DNA from: Epiperipatus broadwayi
Lineage: Eukaryota > Onychophora > Udeonychophora > Euonychophora > Peripatidae
Direction: 5' to 3'
Assembly (NCBI GenBank): GCA_028023455.1
Contig: JAQFVV010013089.1
Span: 186,001 to 250,000 of the forward strand
DNA length: 64,000 nt
Shown: positions 38,672 through 52,200 of the stretch, piece after piece
Layout of the letters: every line of letters starts with the position of its first letter
Position numbering within the stretch: the stretch's first letter is position 1
Program-made: the position numbers and the translations under genes
The notes under the pieces: model-generated
Databases searched by the model: none
The model's input: only the letters and a program-made list of their open reading frames with translations
What the model was told of the DNA's origin: nothing

Positions 38672-38773
38672 TAATAATAATGTGAAAGACTAAAACTGTT
38701 GATGGAAGCACCTTAAAAATGCTTATGTGACAGATAATCAGATGTAATAATGACTGCACATGGAACTCTCAAT
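38672..38773 (+). repeat. ~100 bp direct repeat, copy 1
   Basis: Shares TAATAATAATGTGAAAG, GAAGCACCT, AAATGCTTATGTGACAG, CAGATG and AATAATGACTGCACATGGAACT with 39093-39193. The 320 bp between holds a TA tract of about 100 bp (38896-38986). It may be a tandem duplication, or ends of a small element. Confidence 0.75.
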
Positions 38774-38892
38774 TCAAAAACACAAGCCAGAACATAAGCT
38801 TCTTCTATACATAAATTTATATATAAATAAGTCAGACTCAAGCATTCTGAACTAAGAGCATGAAGCTTAAAACATCTTCACATTTAATTCAC

Positions 38893-38895
<3 letters not shown>

Positions 38896-38963
<68 letters not shown>

Positions 38964-38986
38964 AAATATATATATATATATATATA
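38896..38986. repeat. (TA)n microsatellite
   Basis: About 90 bp of TA with one A-rich interruption near 38958, lying between the two ~100 bp direct repeats. Confidence 0.95.
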
Positions 38987-39092
38987 AAAACAATGGGAAA
39001 TCTTTCGATTTAAAATGAAGCAATTTTTAAATCTAATGAAATGATAGTAACAAATGTAAATATATAAATTTATTAAGTGCTAACAGATGATC

Positions 39093-39193
39093 TAATAATA
39101 ATGTGAAAGGCTAAAACCTTCAGCAGAAGCACCTACAAATGCTTATGTGACAGCCAGTCAGATGCAATAATGACTGCACATGGAACTTTCAAT
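39093..39193 (+). repeat. ~100 bp direct repeat, copy 2
   Basis: Partner of 38672-38773 with roughly ten substitutions. AATAATGACTGCACATGGAACT is shared without change. Its function is unknown. Confidence 0.75.
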
Positions 39194-39679
39194 GGATAAA
39201 TCAATGTAGTGAAATTATTGACTCATATGGAAACTATGTTAAGTTTAAGCCAAAAAAATATGAATAGGTATTATTTATGCCTGAACTTAATATTATTTGT
39301 GGTTAATAAACTAATTGAAGTGGTTTCTATTATTGGAATTTTAGGGAGACTAAAAAAGCTCCAAATTTTAAAGGGCATCAACAATATTTTTTTATTATTA
39401 AAATTGGACAGCATATACTTTCTATTTATTATTTTTTTGGATGTACATAACCATCTATATTTAGTTCACATATATTTTTAAATATTACGGGTAAATATTT
39501 TGTTTAATTGTTATGTATTTGAGTTCAAATTAATAAGATATTTAATGTTAACTCAATTCTTACTAAAGTTTATATCATATAAATACATAAAAAGTCAGAA
39601 TATTTTTTAATAGTAAGCAATATAATTGTTAAATGTAATAAAAAGTTTCTTCTGTGAAAAGGGATGGTGTTAATGAAAT

Positions 39680-41402
<1,723 letters not shown>

Positions 41403-41550
41403 CTGAAAGTCTGGCTCACAAAGTAACAAATATGGTTTGTTTTGCACCAAAGATTTATTACTGTAATAGTTGATAATTGTTGATATATTATGGTAGAATA
41501 TATTTTATTATATATTACCTACATTATATATATATATATATATACATATA

Positions 41551-44500
41551 TGACAATAGATGGCGTTATACCAAAAACACCTTCAAGCGTTTGTTTACAT
41601 AAACGTCAGAGCGAGTATTTCACTATCTCTAACTTAATTTCCACCTTCATATCATGATTTCAAGCTATTTGCTATCATCAGTGAAGGACAGGATTAAGAA
41701 ACTAGATCTAAAACACAAACTCTGAGCATTTAAGAAACAGTTTCTATTCAGCTTGCGAGCGTGAATCTTTTAGACACGTAATGTCTTCAAACTTAGCATC
41801 GCATGCCAGATAGCTACATGGGTCTGATATCAGTTCAGCATCATCACATAGTAAAAGTCTCTGCAATATATATCATTGCAAGAAAGACCTCAAAGGTACA
41901 TTTATGAAAAACAAAAAACACAAGTTAAAAACTTGCATACACTTGTATTTATGACAATAGATGGCGTTATACCAAAAACACCTTCAAGCGTTTGTTTACA
42001 TAAATGTCAGAGCGAGTATTTCACAATCTCTAACTTAATTTCCACCTTCATATCATGATTTCAAGCTATTTTCTATCGTCAGTGAAGGACAGGATTAAGA
42101 AACTAGATCTAAAACACAAACTCTGAGCGTTTAAGAAACAGTTTCTATTCAGCTTTGAGTTTCTATTCACCTTTGAGGTCTTTCTTGCAATGATATATAT
42201 TGCAGAGACTTCTACTATATGGTGATGCTGAACTGATATCAGACGCATGTAGCTATCTGGCATGTGATGCTGAGTTTGAAGACATTACATGTCTAACAGA
42301 TTCACACTCGCAAGCTGAATAGAAACTGTTTCTTAAATGCTCAGAGTTTGTGTTTTAGATCTAGTTTCTTAATCCTGTCCTTCACTGACGATAGCAAATA
42401 GCTTGAAATCATGATATGAAGGTGGAAATTATGTTAGAGATAGTGAAATACTCGCTCTGACATTTATGTAAACAAACGCTTGAAGGTGTTTTAGGTATAA
42501 CACTATCTATTGTCATAAATACAAGCGTATGCAAGTTTTTAACTTGTGTTTTTTGTTTTTCATAAATGTATCTTTGAGGTCTTTCTTGCAATGATATATA
42601 TTGCAGAGACTTCTACTATGTGGTGATGCTGAACTGATATCAGACCCATGTAGCTATCTGGCATGCGATGCTGAGTTTGAAGACATTACGTGTCTAAAAG
42701 ATTCACGCTCACAAGCTGAATAGAAACTGTTTCTTAAACGCTCAGAGTTTGTGTTTTAGATCTAGTTTCTTAATCCTGTCCTTCACTGACGATAGCAAAT
42801 AGCTTGAAATTATGATATGAAGGTGGAAATTAAGTTAAAGATAGTGAAATACTCACTCTGACGTTTATGTAAACAAACACTTGAAGGTGTTTTTGGTATA
42901 ACACCATCTATTGTCATAAATACAAGCGTATGCAAGTTTTTAACTTGTGTTTTTTGTTTTTCATAAATGTACCTTTGAGGTCTTTCTTGCAATGATATAT
43001 ATTGCAGAGACTTCTACTATGTGGTGATGCTGAACTGATATCAGACCCATGTAGCTATCTGGCATGCGATGCTGAGTTTGAAGACATTACATGTCTAAAA
43101 GATTCACACTCGCAAGCTGAATAGAAACTGTTTCTTAAACGCTCAGAGTTTGTGTTTTAGATGTAGTTTCTTAATCATGTCCTTCACTGACGATAGCAAA
43201 TAGCTTGAAATCATGATATGAAGGTGGAAATTAAGTTAGAGATAGTGAAATACTCGCTCTGACATTTATGTAAACAAACGCTTGAAGGTGTTTTTGGTAT
43301 AACGCCATCTATTGTCATAAATACAAGCATATGCAAGTTTTTAACTTGTGTTTTTTGTTTTTCATAAATGTACCTTTGAGGTCTTTCTTGCAATGATATA
43401 TATTGCAGAGACTTCTACTATGTGGTGATGCTGAACTGATATCAGACCCATGTAGCTATCTGGCATGCGATGCTGAGTTTGAAGACATTACGTGTCTAAA
43501 AGATTCACGCTCACAAGCTGAATAGAAACTGTTTCTTAAACGCTCAGAGTTTGTGTTTTAGATCTAGTTTCTTAATCCTGTACTTCACTGACGATAGCAA
43601 ATAGCTTGAAATCATGATATGAAGGTGGAAATTAAGTTAGAGATAGTGAAATACTCGCTCTGACATTTATGTAAACAAACACTTGAAGGTGTTTTTGGTA
43701 TAACGCCATCTATTGTCATAAATACAAGCATATGCAAGTTTTTAACTTGTGTTTTTTGTTTTTCATAAATGTACCTTTGAGGTCTTTCTTGCAATGATAT
43801 ATATTGCAGAGACTTCTACTATGTGGTGATGCTGAACTGATATCAGACCCATGTAGCTATCTGGCATGCGATGCTGAGTTTGAAGACATTACATGTCTAA
43901 AAGATTCACACTCGCAAGCTGAATAGAAACTGTTTCTTAAACGCTCAGAGTTTGTGTTTTAGATCTAGTTTCTTAATCCTGTCCTTCACTGACGATAGCA
44001 AATAGCTTGAAATCATGATATGAAGGTGGAAATTAAGTTAGAGATAGTGAAATACTCGCTCTGACATTTATGTAAACAAACACTTGAAGGTGTTTTTGGT
44101 ATAACGCCATCTATTGTCATAAATACAAGCATATGCAAGTTTTTAACTTGTGTTTTTTGTTTTTCATAAATGTACCTTTGAGGTCTTTCTTGCAATGATA
44201 TATATTGCAGAGACTTCTACTATGTGGTGATGCTGAACTGATATCAGACCCATGTAGCTATCTGGCATGCGATGCTGAGTTTGAAGACATTACGTGTCTA
44301 AAAGATTCACACTCGCAAGCTGAATAGAAACTGTTTCTTAAACGCTCAGAGTTTGTGTTTTAGATCTAGTTTCTTAATCCTGTCCTTCACTGACGATAGC
44401 AAATAGCTTGAAATCATGATATGAAGGTGGAAATTAAGTTAGAGATAGTGAAATACTAGCTCTGACGTTTATGTAAACAAACGCTTGAAGGTGTTTTTGG

Positions 44501-44567
44501 TATAACGCCATCTATTGTCATAAATACAAGCGTATGCAAGTTTTTAACTTGTGTTTTTTGTTTTTCA
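41551..44567. mobile_element. Palindromic ~401 bp-unit repeat array D1, TA-bounded
   Basis: About 1.5 units run in one orientation (41551 to about 42155), then six units in the opposite orientation (about 42170-44567). The period is 401 bp (CCTTTGAGGTCTTTCTTGCA recurs at about 42170, 42572, 42973, 43374, 43775 and 44176). The junction is a compound GCTTTGAGTTTCTATTCACC near 42151-42171. Both outer ends enter TA tracts at a TATGA motif (TATATGACAATAGATGGCG on the left, GTTTTTCATATATAT on the right). Each unit has a 60-codon frame starting MQERPQRY. It persists because the units are almost identical, so coding is not implied. The same family is at 53930 and 57178. Confidence 0.85.
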
Positions 44568-44573
44568 TATATA

Positions 44574-44695
44574 TATATCAGTGATGAGAGATGACTTTTT
44601 AAGGAACGGAAGCACAATTCTTTTTTATAATGTTTTTATTTTACTTGCCACAACAATTTTATGTAATAGCACCTAATATATATATATATATATAT
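44574..44695. other. Short unique spacer
   Basis: About 100 bp between the D1 array and the LTR element, ending in a TA run (44677-44695) in which the LTR begins. Confidence 0.5.
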
Positions 44696-46257
44696 TGAAA
44701 CAGGGCTAAGTTTGATCCCTGTTTCAAAAAGTAAACTTGCCTATATGCGTCAATATAGTCTGATTAATTAAATTTATTTCTTTTTCATATTTATATTTCC
44801 TTTTAGTATAAATTTATAATTCTAAATAGGGATTTAAAAAGGTTTAAATAAATAGAAGAGGGGGGGGTATGTGTGCTCGTTTGTTTTTTTGAAAAACACA
44901 TGTATATATTTTGCTATATAGAATAATATATATAAAATAAGTATAAATGCAGTTACGGAAATATACTTTATTTTTCAAGATGGAAACTTTTTAATTTTAT
45001 TTTTGGAAAAGTTAAATGAAAAAAGATAGCAAAAATAACTTGATTGATATCTAAGGAATTTAATTAGTGAGATTTAAGTTTAGATTCAAAAGAATTTTGA
45101 TGAAAACAAAAGAAAAACAAAATTAGATTTGGAGGTGTGAAACGTTTTTGTTTAAAAAAGAATCCGGATTTTTGAGATGCAGAACTTGCTAAAAAGAATT
45201 CATTCTATTGCTGATTTTTGTAAGAAGTGCTGCGAGAGAGATTTGTGGAGAGAAATGGAGGGTGAAATGGTGGGCAAGCCAGCTTAAGAAAGTGTAAGGG
45301 TGCCCAGCAGTGCAATCCTGCTCCATGAAGGTTTGAAGGTGGCTGCAGGAAAAGTAACTGACGAAGATAGAAACAATTTGATCCAAAGTCTAAATTTAAA
45401 AAAAGGGAATGGAATCAACAAGCAAGAATATAGGATGGCCAGAATAAATAATTCAATTTCATTGGCATTATATAAGTGCTATAAAAAGGAGTCAAAATTA
45501 ATAAAAAATTTCACTTTTAATAATCCATCATTTTCCCCAGGGTAGAAAAGAAATGCAGGTATGTACACATTTAAAAATATGTAATTAGTGTTCCAGATAG
45601 CATCTGTTTTTTTTAATTTTTCACAAACTTTCTTTACAAACTTCATTATCATGACAATGTGTATAAATTTAAAAAAAAAGGAAAGAATCAAAGAAAAAGA
45701 AATGATTTTTCTTACTGTATGAACTGATATATGTTTTATTCATGTGATTTTTTTAAATATCTAAGCAGTATGTGTATGCATGCATTTTTTTTTAAATAAA
45801 AAGCACAAAATATTTAATCATGGTAAAATAAAAATGTACAAATTTAAAAATGAAATGAACATTTATTGGTATTGTTTATTTAGGTCTGGTTTTATAAAAG
45901 TAGAAAGAATTTAGAATAGTATATCAAGCATATTAAAGTATAGTAACCTCCTTCCAAATAGATTTCCATCGATTTGTCAATCCCCTGCCCTGAGTAGAGC
46001 TAGTCCAGGGCATTTCCATATTGGTATTCCAGCTCTCCCAGCATAATTCTTATACTAATATAGGATTGGCACTTGAGGTCATAAATTGATGCTCATAAAT
46101 ATGCTGGGTGAGAAGTGGAATAATTTTTGAAATACTTTTAAGAATATATATATATATAATACAATTATGCATATATGTGTAGCATTATATACAAACCCAC
46201 AATCTTACAAATGGTTATATATGTGTGATATATATATATATGGAAAATGGCAAATCC
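44696..46257 (+). repeat. 5' LTR of the 44696-48770 element
   Basis: Begins TGAAACAGGG; a stem TTGAAACAGGG (44695-44705) pairs with CCCTGTTTCAA (44717-44727) around an 11-base loop, and the stem is conserved in the other LTR. Open frames of 65-81 codons within it (45189-45386, 45300-45545) are not maintained in the partner. Confidence 0.75.
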
Positions 46258-46265
46258 CATTATAA

Positions 46266-46285
46266 TGGTGTCCCAACTAAAGGGC
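46266..46285 (+). promoter_or_regulatory. Candidate primer-binding site
   Basis: TGGTGTCCCAACTAAAGGGC lies 8 bases after the last base shared by the two LTRs. The first seven bases fit a Leu-type tRNA 3' end, but the rest does not match a tRNA I can name. Confidence 0.35.
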
Positions 46286-46524
46286 TTTCAAAGAATGGAA
46301 AATATGGGGGAGGGAGTATAAGGATTAAGTATGAAGAAAGGAAGAGAAATGTAAGAAAAATATAGTGTTTTAGCATAAAAGAAATCAGAAAATAGGCAAT
46401 GGAGTGAATTAGTTAGGGAAGTTACGTATGCAGCATAATGCTTTGGGGGAGGGAAAGTAGGCCTGAAAGTTTTTTTTATTTACTTTTTTAGGTTGTGGGT
46501 TCAATATTTATCTTAGTTATTATA

Positions 46525-46526
46525 GG

Positions 46527-46584
<58 letters not shown>
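46525..46584. repeat. (TA)n microsatellite inside LTR element
   Basis: About 58 bp of TA in the inner region. Frames through it read (IY)n and are not genes. Confidence 0.95.
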
Positions 46585-46585
<1 letters not shown>

Positions 46586-46785
46586 ACATATGCAAAGTAG
46601 TGATTTATGTGTTTGTCTGTTTGTAAGCATAGAGAATAAATAAGTCGTGGCTGTGAAGTTTTGGGAGGAAAGTGGTCTAATTCTGACGGGAGATATGGGG
46701 TTGGCTGCTGGATCAGGCATGTTGGTGTGTTGTGTTCTGTGTATAGCTGCTTTTTATTCCTGACATGGTTGGAAAATTCCAAATA

Positions 46786-46922
46786 AGAATCAGGCATTTG
46801 TCCTAGTTACCCACACCCTAAGACTCAGAAGTAGCAGAGTGTGGTTAGGAGATGCTGGCATTTGTCCAAGTTACCCACACTTCTAAGACTCGGTAGCAGC
46901 AGAGTGTGGTTAGGAAATGTCT
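46786..46922 (+). repeat. Short tandem duplication in LTR element interior
   Basis: A unit of about 63 bp, with GGCATTTGTCC(T/A)AGTTACCCACAC, AAGACTC and GCAGAGTGTGGTTAGGA, occurs twice in tandem (about 46792 and 46857). Confidence 0.8.
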
Positions 46923-47198
46923 TCTTGTTTAAAAAAAAAGTAAACTTTCTTTTAAGTTTTTTTTATTTTGTGGTCATCTAACCAAGTAAGTCAGGGTAGA
47001 GTTGGCTGTATTCATTCATAGCATATCATATGCTCGTGAGTTTTGGTCAGACCCAGAGTATATCATTAGACCGATGGTCGCTTCCTTTTAATTTTATAGC
47101 TACAGAGTGAAAGTCGAATAAAATAGATTTTAGGACATACGTATATAGTTTTGTTGCTTTAGACATAAGCCATTCAGAGACCATATTTAAAGGCTTCC

Positions 47199-47209
47199 AG
47201 GAGGGGGGG
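47199..47209 (+). promoter_or_regulatory. Polypurine tract
   Basis: AGGAGGGGGGG immediately before the second LTR. Such a G run is exceptional in this AT-rich window, and its position supports the LTR element call. Confidence 0.7.
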
Positions 47210-47212
47210 TAT

Positions 47213-48770
47213 TGAAACAGGGCTGAGTTCGATCCCTGTTTCAAAATTAAACTTTGCTATATATGCGTCAATATAGCCCAAATTAATGGAATTTATTTCT
47301 TTTTAATATTTATATTTATAACTAGATAGGGATTAAAAAAGGTTAATATAAACAGAAGAGGTGGGGGTATGTGTGCTTTTTGTTTTATGAAAATGTGTGT
47401 ATATATATTTTTGCTGGATAGAATAATATGAAGAAAAAAAAAAGTAAAAAGTATACGGAAATGTTTTATTTTTCAAGATGGAAGCTTTTCAATTTCATTT
47501 TGGAGAAGTTAAATGAAAAAATATAGCAAAAAGAACTTGATCGATATCTAAAGAATTTAATTACGAAGATTCAAGTTTGGATTCAAAAGAATTTCAATAA
47601 AAACAAAAAGAGAACAAAATTTGATTTTGAGGTATGAAAAGCTTTTGTTAAAAGAAGAATCCGGATTTTTGAAGAAAAAAACTTGCTACAAAAAAGTATT
47701 CTATTGCGGATTTTTGTAGAGAATGGTGAGAGGAAGAATTGTGGTAGAAATGGCTGGTAGAATGGTGTGCAAGCTGGTTTAAGAAAGCATAAGCATTCCG
47801 GGCCGTGTAATCCCGCCCCATGAAGGTCTGAAGGTGGCTGCAAAAAGGGTAACCATCAAAGATAGAAACTAATTGCTCCAAAGTCTAAATTAAATTCAAA
47901 AAGGAATGGAAACACTAAGCAAGAATATAGGACAACTGGAATAAATAATCAAATTTGATTCCCATGATATCAAGTGCTATAAAAAGAAATCAAAACGACT
48001 AAATTTTTTTTTACTTTTGATAATCCATCATTTTCCCTGATGAAGAAAAGCAATTAGGGTATGTGCACATTCGACAATATGCTAATTAGTATTCCAGATA
48101 GTGTCTTTTTTTTTAATTTTTCACAAACTTTCTTTACAAACTTTCTTATCATGAACGATATGCATAAACTTTTAAAAAGGAAAGAATCAAAGAAAAAAAA
48201 AAGATTTTTCTCACTGGTATGAACATGATATATGTCTTATTCATATGATTTTATACATATCTTGGCAGGGTGTGTATGCATGCATTTTTCTTAGTAAATA
48301 AAGAGCACAAGATCAAATAATATTTAAGCAGGATATAAATAAAATATTGTACAAAATTTTAAAAATGAAATTTATGTTTATTTGTATTGTTTATTTAAGT
48401 TTGTTTTTATAAAAGGGCAAAGAATTTAGAATAGTATATCAAACGTATTTTAGTATAGTAAACCACCCCTCGTAGATTTCCTTCGATTTCCAATCACCCG
48501 CCCTGAGTAGAGCTGGTCCAGGGCATTTTCATATTGGTATTCCAGCTCTCCCAGCATAATTCTTATAGTAATATAAGATTGGCACTTGAGGTTATAAATT
48601 GATGCTCATAAATATGCTGGGCAAGAAGTGGAATAATTTTCGAAATACTTTTAAGAATATATATATATATATTACAATTACGCATATACGTGTAGCGTTA
48701 TATACATACCTGCAATCTTACAAATGATTATTTATGTGCATGATATATATATATGGAAAATGGAAAATCC
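47213..48770 (+). repeat. 3' LTR of the 44696-48770 element
   Basis: Partner of 44696-46257; keeps the terminal stem-loop (TTGAAACAGGG...CCCTGTTTCAA at 47213-47245), the CCAGCTCTCCCAGCATAATTC block (48541) and the end TGGAAAATGG. Confidence 0.75.
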
Positions 48771-49246
48771 TGATATAATAATATAATAAAAGTAATATAT
48801 AATAATAATATAATATACTATACATTATATTACAATTTACTAAAGTTCGCAACATCTTGTAAATTATTCCTGTTATTTTTCCCCACTAAAAACCAAACAT
48901 ATTTTTAGCAGATATCTGCATTCAAGGACAAATAAACATTTCTAGCATATACTCTGTTGCAAAAGTAGAACATCTGAAGCAGATAGTAAAAATGGAAATT
49001 ACCAATCGCACTGTTTTTGTAATTTTTGCATAGAAAAATTACTTCAGGTAAGACATATTATATATCATTCTTTTCAGCATTTTAAGATGCATGTGATGAA
49101 GCTGGCTATGAAATTGTAATTTTAAGTTATACCTTTTAAAATTGAAAATTTGTGAACCGTTTAAAAATGTAAAAAATCTTTTTTAAATTATTTTTTTTGG
49201 TAATGACTATTTTATCAGCTTTATTACATTATTTCATATTTGCACT
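48771..49246. other. AT-rich spacer
   Basis: Nothing recognised between the LTR element and copy A2 apart from TAATATAATA-type low complexity at its start. Confidence 0.4.
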
Positions 49247-49261
49247 TTATATATATATATA

Positions 49262-52200
49262 TATATATTCTAACCGTGCCCGCCGTCGACCTCGTACCTC
49301 TACTTACAAATAAATAAATTACTATATTTAACGTCACCAGGTTCTAGCTCTAATAATTAAATATTAAATTAAAAAATGTTTTACTAGCTCAAATTTCTTA
49401 AAATTAACTTAGGTTCTGTTTTAAAGTAAATTAACATAAAGATTTAATGTATTCATGAGATGAGAAGTGGAAATACGAGTTGACAAGGTAGATCACATTG
49501 AGCCAACATCCCACAGGATACCACCTCATTGGCATAAGAACACTATCCCCCCTTTATACTATTATTTCAAATAATAACTACATAGTATTCTTATGACTTT
49601 CGCAACGTCTACTTACTAAGACTCATTTAATAACTATAATATTAATTCTGTTATCTTTAATAATAATAATCATCATCTATCTCAATAAATTATCTCAGGT
49701 TCTTAATCTTTATTTATACTTCAACAAAATGCGGTAGCACATATGGTAAGGAATTTTATGCCATATCTACTACACTGCAATTAATAACAATAATGATTAC
49801 AATCTTTCTTACTTAATCAAATTGGTATAAATTTCTTTTATTGCAAATTTATTACCATAATAAATCAATCAATATCAATATCATCTTTTGTCTTTAAACA
49901 ATAAAGTAAACTAAGAAGTGGTAGTGTTTAGATAATCTGATAAATAAAGTAAGTGGCAATTAATAGCATATAATTTATCAAAATATTAGGATAGTGGATT
50001 TATGACCAATAACTTAATGCAATTTTATAATTACTTAATTATAAGAACATCAATAATAATTAAGATTAAACATATTTTTAATTATCTTTTGTGCAAAATG
50101 TACTTCAGTGGTTGTGAAAACATTCTGTGAATTTGTACCATGATGTAGTGAAAACAATACCCAGACACAAGTTTTAATAAAACAAATTTAACAAAGTTTA
50201 TTAACATCAAATAAATTTAAGTAAAAATAAAACAAATCTATTTACATCTTATTTACAACGGATATCCTACTTTCCTTACACATGACACATGTTAATTCTA
50301 CAATTTTGTACTTCTTTATAGTTAATCCAATCATTATACATTTTAAAAATTATTTTAGTTATTTTCTTTAGGTTTATCACACTATTTATTTGAACTACTT
50401 ATGGGTAACAACATTTTTTACCTTTTAAATATACTAAATTTACAATATTCTAAATTATTTTTGTGGATCAATATTTTATAACGTCACACTTTATAATCAA
50501 TATGGTCTTAAAAAAAGAAAATTTACATTTCTTGTTACTTTAAACAAATTACACAGCATATTATTAAATATTATGATTAACTTTAATGTTTGTTCTCCCA
50601 TGCTCATATAAATTATAATGCGTTTTTGCATAAGCCATACTCCTGTATAATATTATAATGTGTTTAAATATCACCCTGTTACAATTTCAAATATATGATA
50701 ATAATTATCGAGTGATATAGTATTTTTAAACATGCAACACTTATCTCTTTTAAAATATAATTAATAATAAAAAGAGCGTGAAAATATATTTTAATATTTT
50801 GTATATTCTCATTTGATATACTTTTACAAAAAATTATAGTTTATTTCTAAATTAAAATGATTCTATAACTTCTTCCATTATTTAGGATATCTGTATCTTT
50901 CTTTCAATGGTTATAATCTATTCTTAGTTAACTCTTAACTATTCTTATTCCAAGTAAAATCATAACATACATTCTAAAATATCTATTGTTTTCCCTTCAA
51001 TAAAACCTATCATATACGATGTAGTAGCATGAAATACAGATTAAGATAGCGAAAGATGTATAGGATATTGGGAAGAAAGATGGATAACTTGTTTTCAATG
51101 TACTTCAAGAATGCATGGAACAGTGTGAACAGGTTCGACATTTATTGTCTATTAACCCTTAAAATAAGAAAGTGATGTGGCAGCTATTTATTCAGCTTTA
51201 CCAAACATCAATGCAACTCACACGAAATATAAAATAACACTGTCCAAGACAACATGTGTATCAGTCGTAGGCTACGTTAACTACACTGATTATCACCTAT
51301 AAAACGAAATGTGGATCAGCCATAGGGCTATGTTAACTATGCTGATTCTTTCACAACACTACTTATTTCCATTCCCTGTATCATCCTAGATTTTCATACA
51401 TCATCTTGGTTTCCAAATCACCGCTGTACTCCCAAGTCACTACTTAAATTATCTCTCTAGATTTTCACTATATCAAGCATCGATAAAATACGAACAACTT
51501 TTTAAAAAAACAACAAACAAGATTCGCTACTATAAAATCATTTCTCTATCCCTTAAGAATAATTTATCTCGCTTTATAACACTGTATATTCATCCTTTAC
51601 GTTTTTTTTTTTTTTACTAAAATAATATTCAAATATCCCAATAGGAAAAATTAATAGAAAATGTAATATAATCATCGATTATATTAAATTATTATTTATC
51701 AACAAATAAAATGACTATCGTATGCATATTTTCAAAAATCTAATCACATCTCAAAATGTTTCAATGTGTTGTTTTAAATGCGTTTTACAATAATAATAAT
51801 AATAAAACTTTTGTACTACATTCATTCAATTTTCAGCTGATCTAAATAAATAAAACATACATTATATCATCAATAATTATAAATGTTACCAAAAAACAAT
51901 TGTTATCTTCGGATTAGGCTTTGCAGTAGGCTTCTTTTCCTTCCTTCGAGCATCGCAAATATACAATTACACACATACAATTTTATTAAAAAACATTCAA
52001 AATCAAACATATTTCATATAATATTATATATACCAAAATTAATGTATTTTGTTTCCCTATCGTTTTCTGAAACCTAATGCTTATAATAATAATAAAAAAT
52101 AATTCAAACCATAATTAAATATTTTTCTGACGGTAAATCTTGTTTAGTCCCATAATATTACTCTTCTTCTTTTATCTGAATGTTCTCCATTATGACTCTC

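Larger units (their letters stand above)
44696..48770 (+). mobile_element. Non-autonomous LTR retrotransposon
   Basis: Two direct repeats of about 1.56 kb (44696-46257 and 47213-48770) flank only about 955 bp. A purine tract AGGAGGGGGGG (47199-47209) sits directly before the second repeat, where a plus-strand primer belongs. TGGTGTCCCAACTAAAGGGC (46266-46285), just after the first repeat, is a candidate primer-binding site (its TGGTGTC matches the 3' end of many Leu tRNAs). The inner region encodes no Gag or Pol, so it would depend on another element. The repeats have diverged with many indels, so the insertion is old. The lack of a clear CA end and the TA-rich flanks prevent calling a target duplication. 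Confidence 0.75.

Noticed and set aside
42409-44195. Repeated 60-codon frame beginning MQERPQRY
   Set aside because: It recurs only because the 401 bp units are almost identical. In the D3 units the frame length changes through indels, with no sign of protein constraint.
41551-44567. CRISPR-like array
   Set aside because: The repeat unit is 401 bp with no unique spacers, in a eukaryotic genome.
46513-46797. Open frames of 66-94 codons with (IY)n tails
   Set aside because: They read through a TA microsatellite in the LTR element. The remaining part has no support as a protein.
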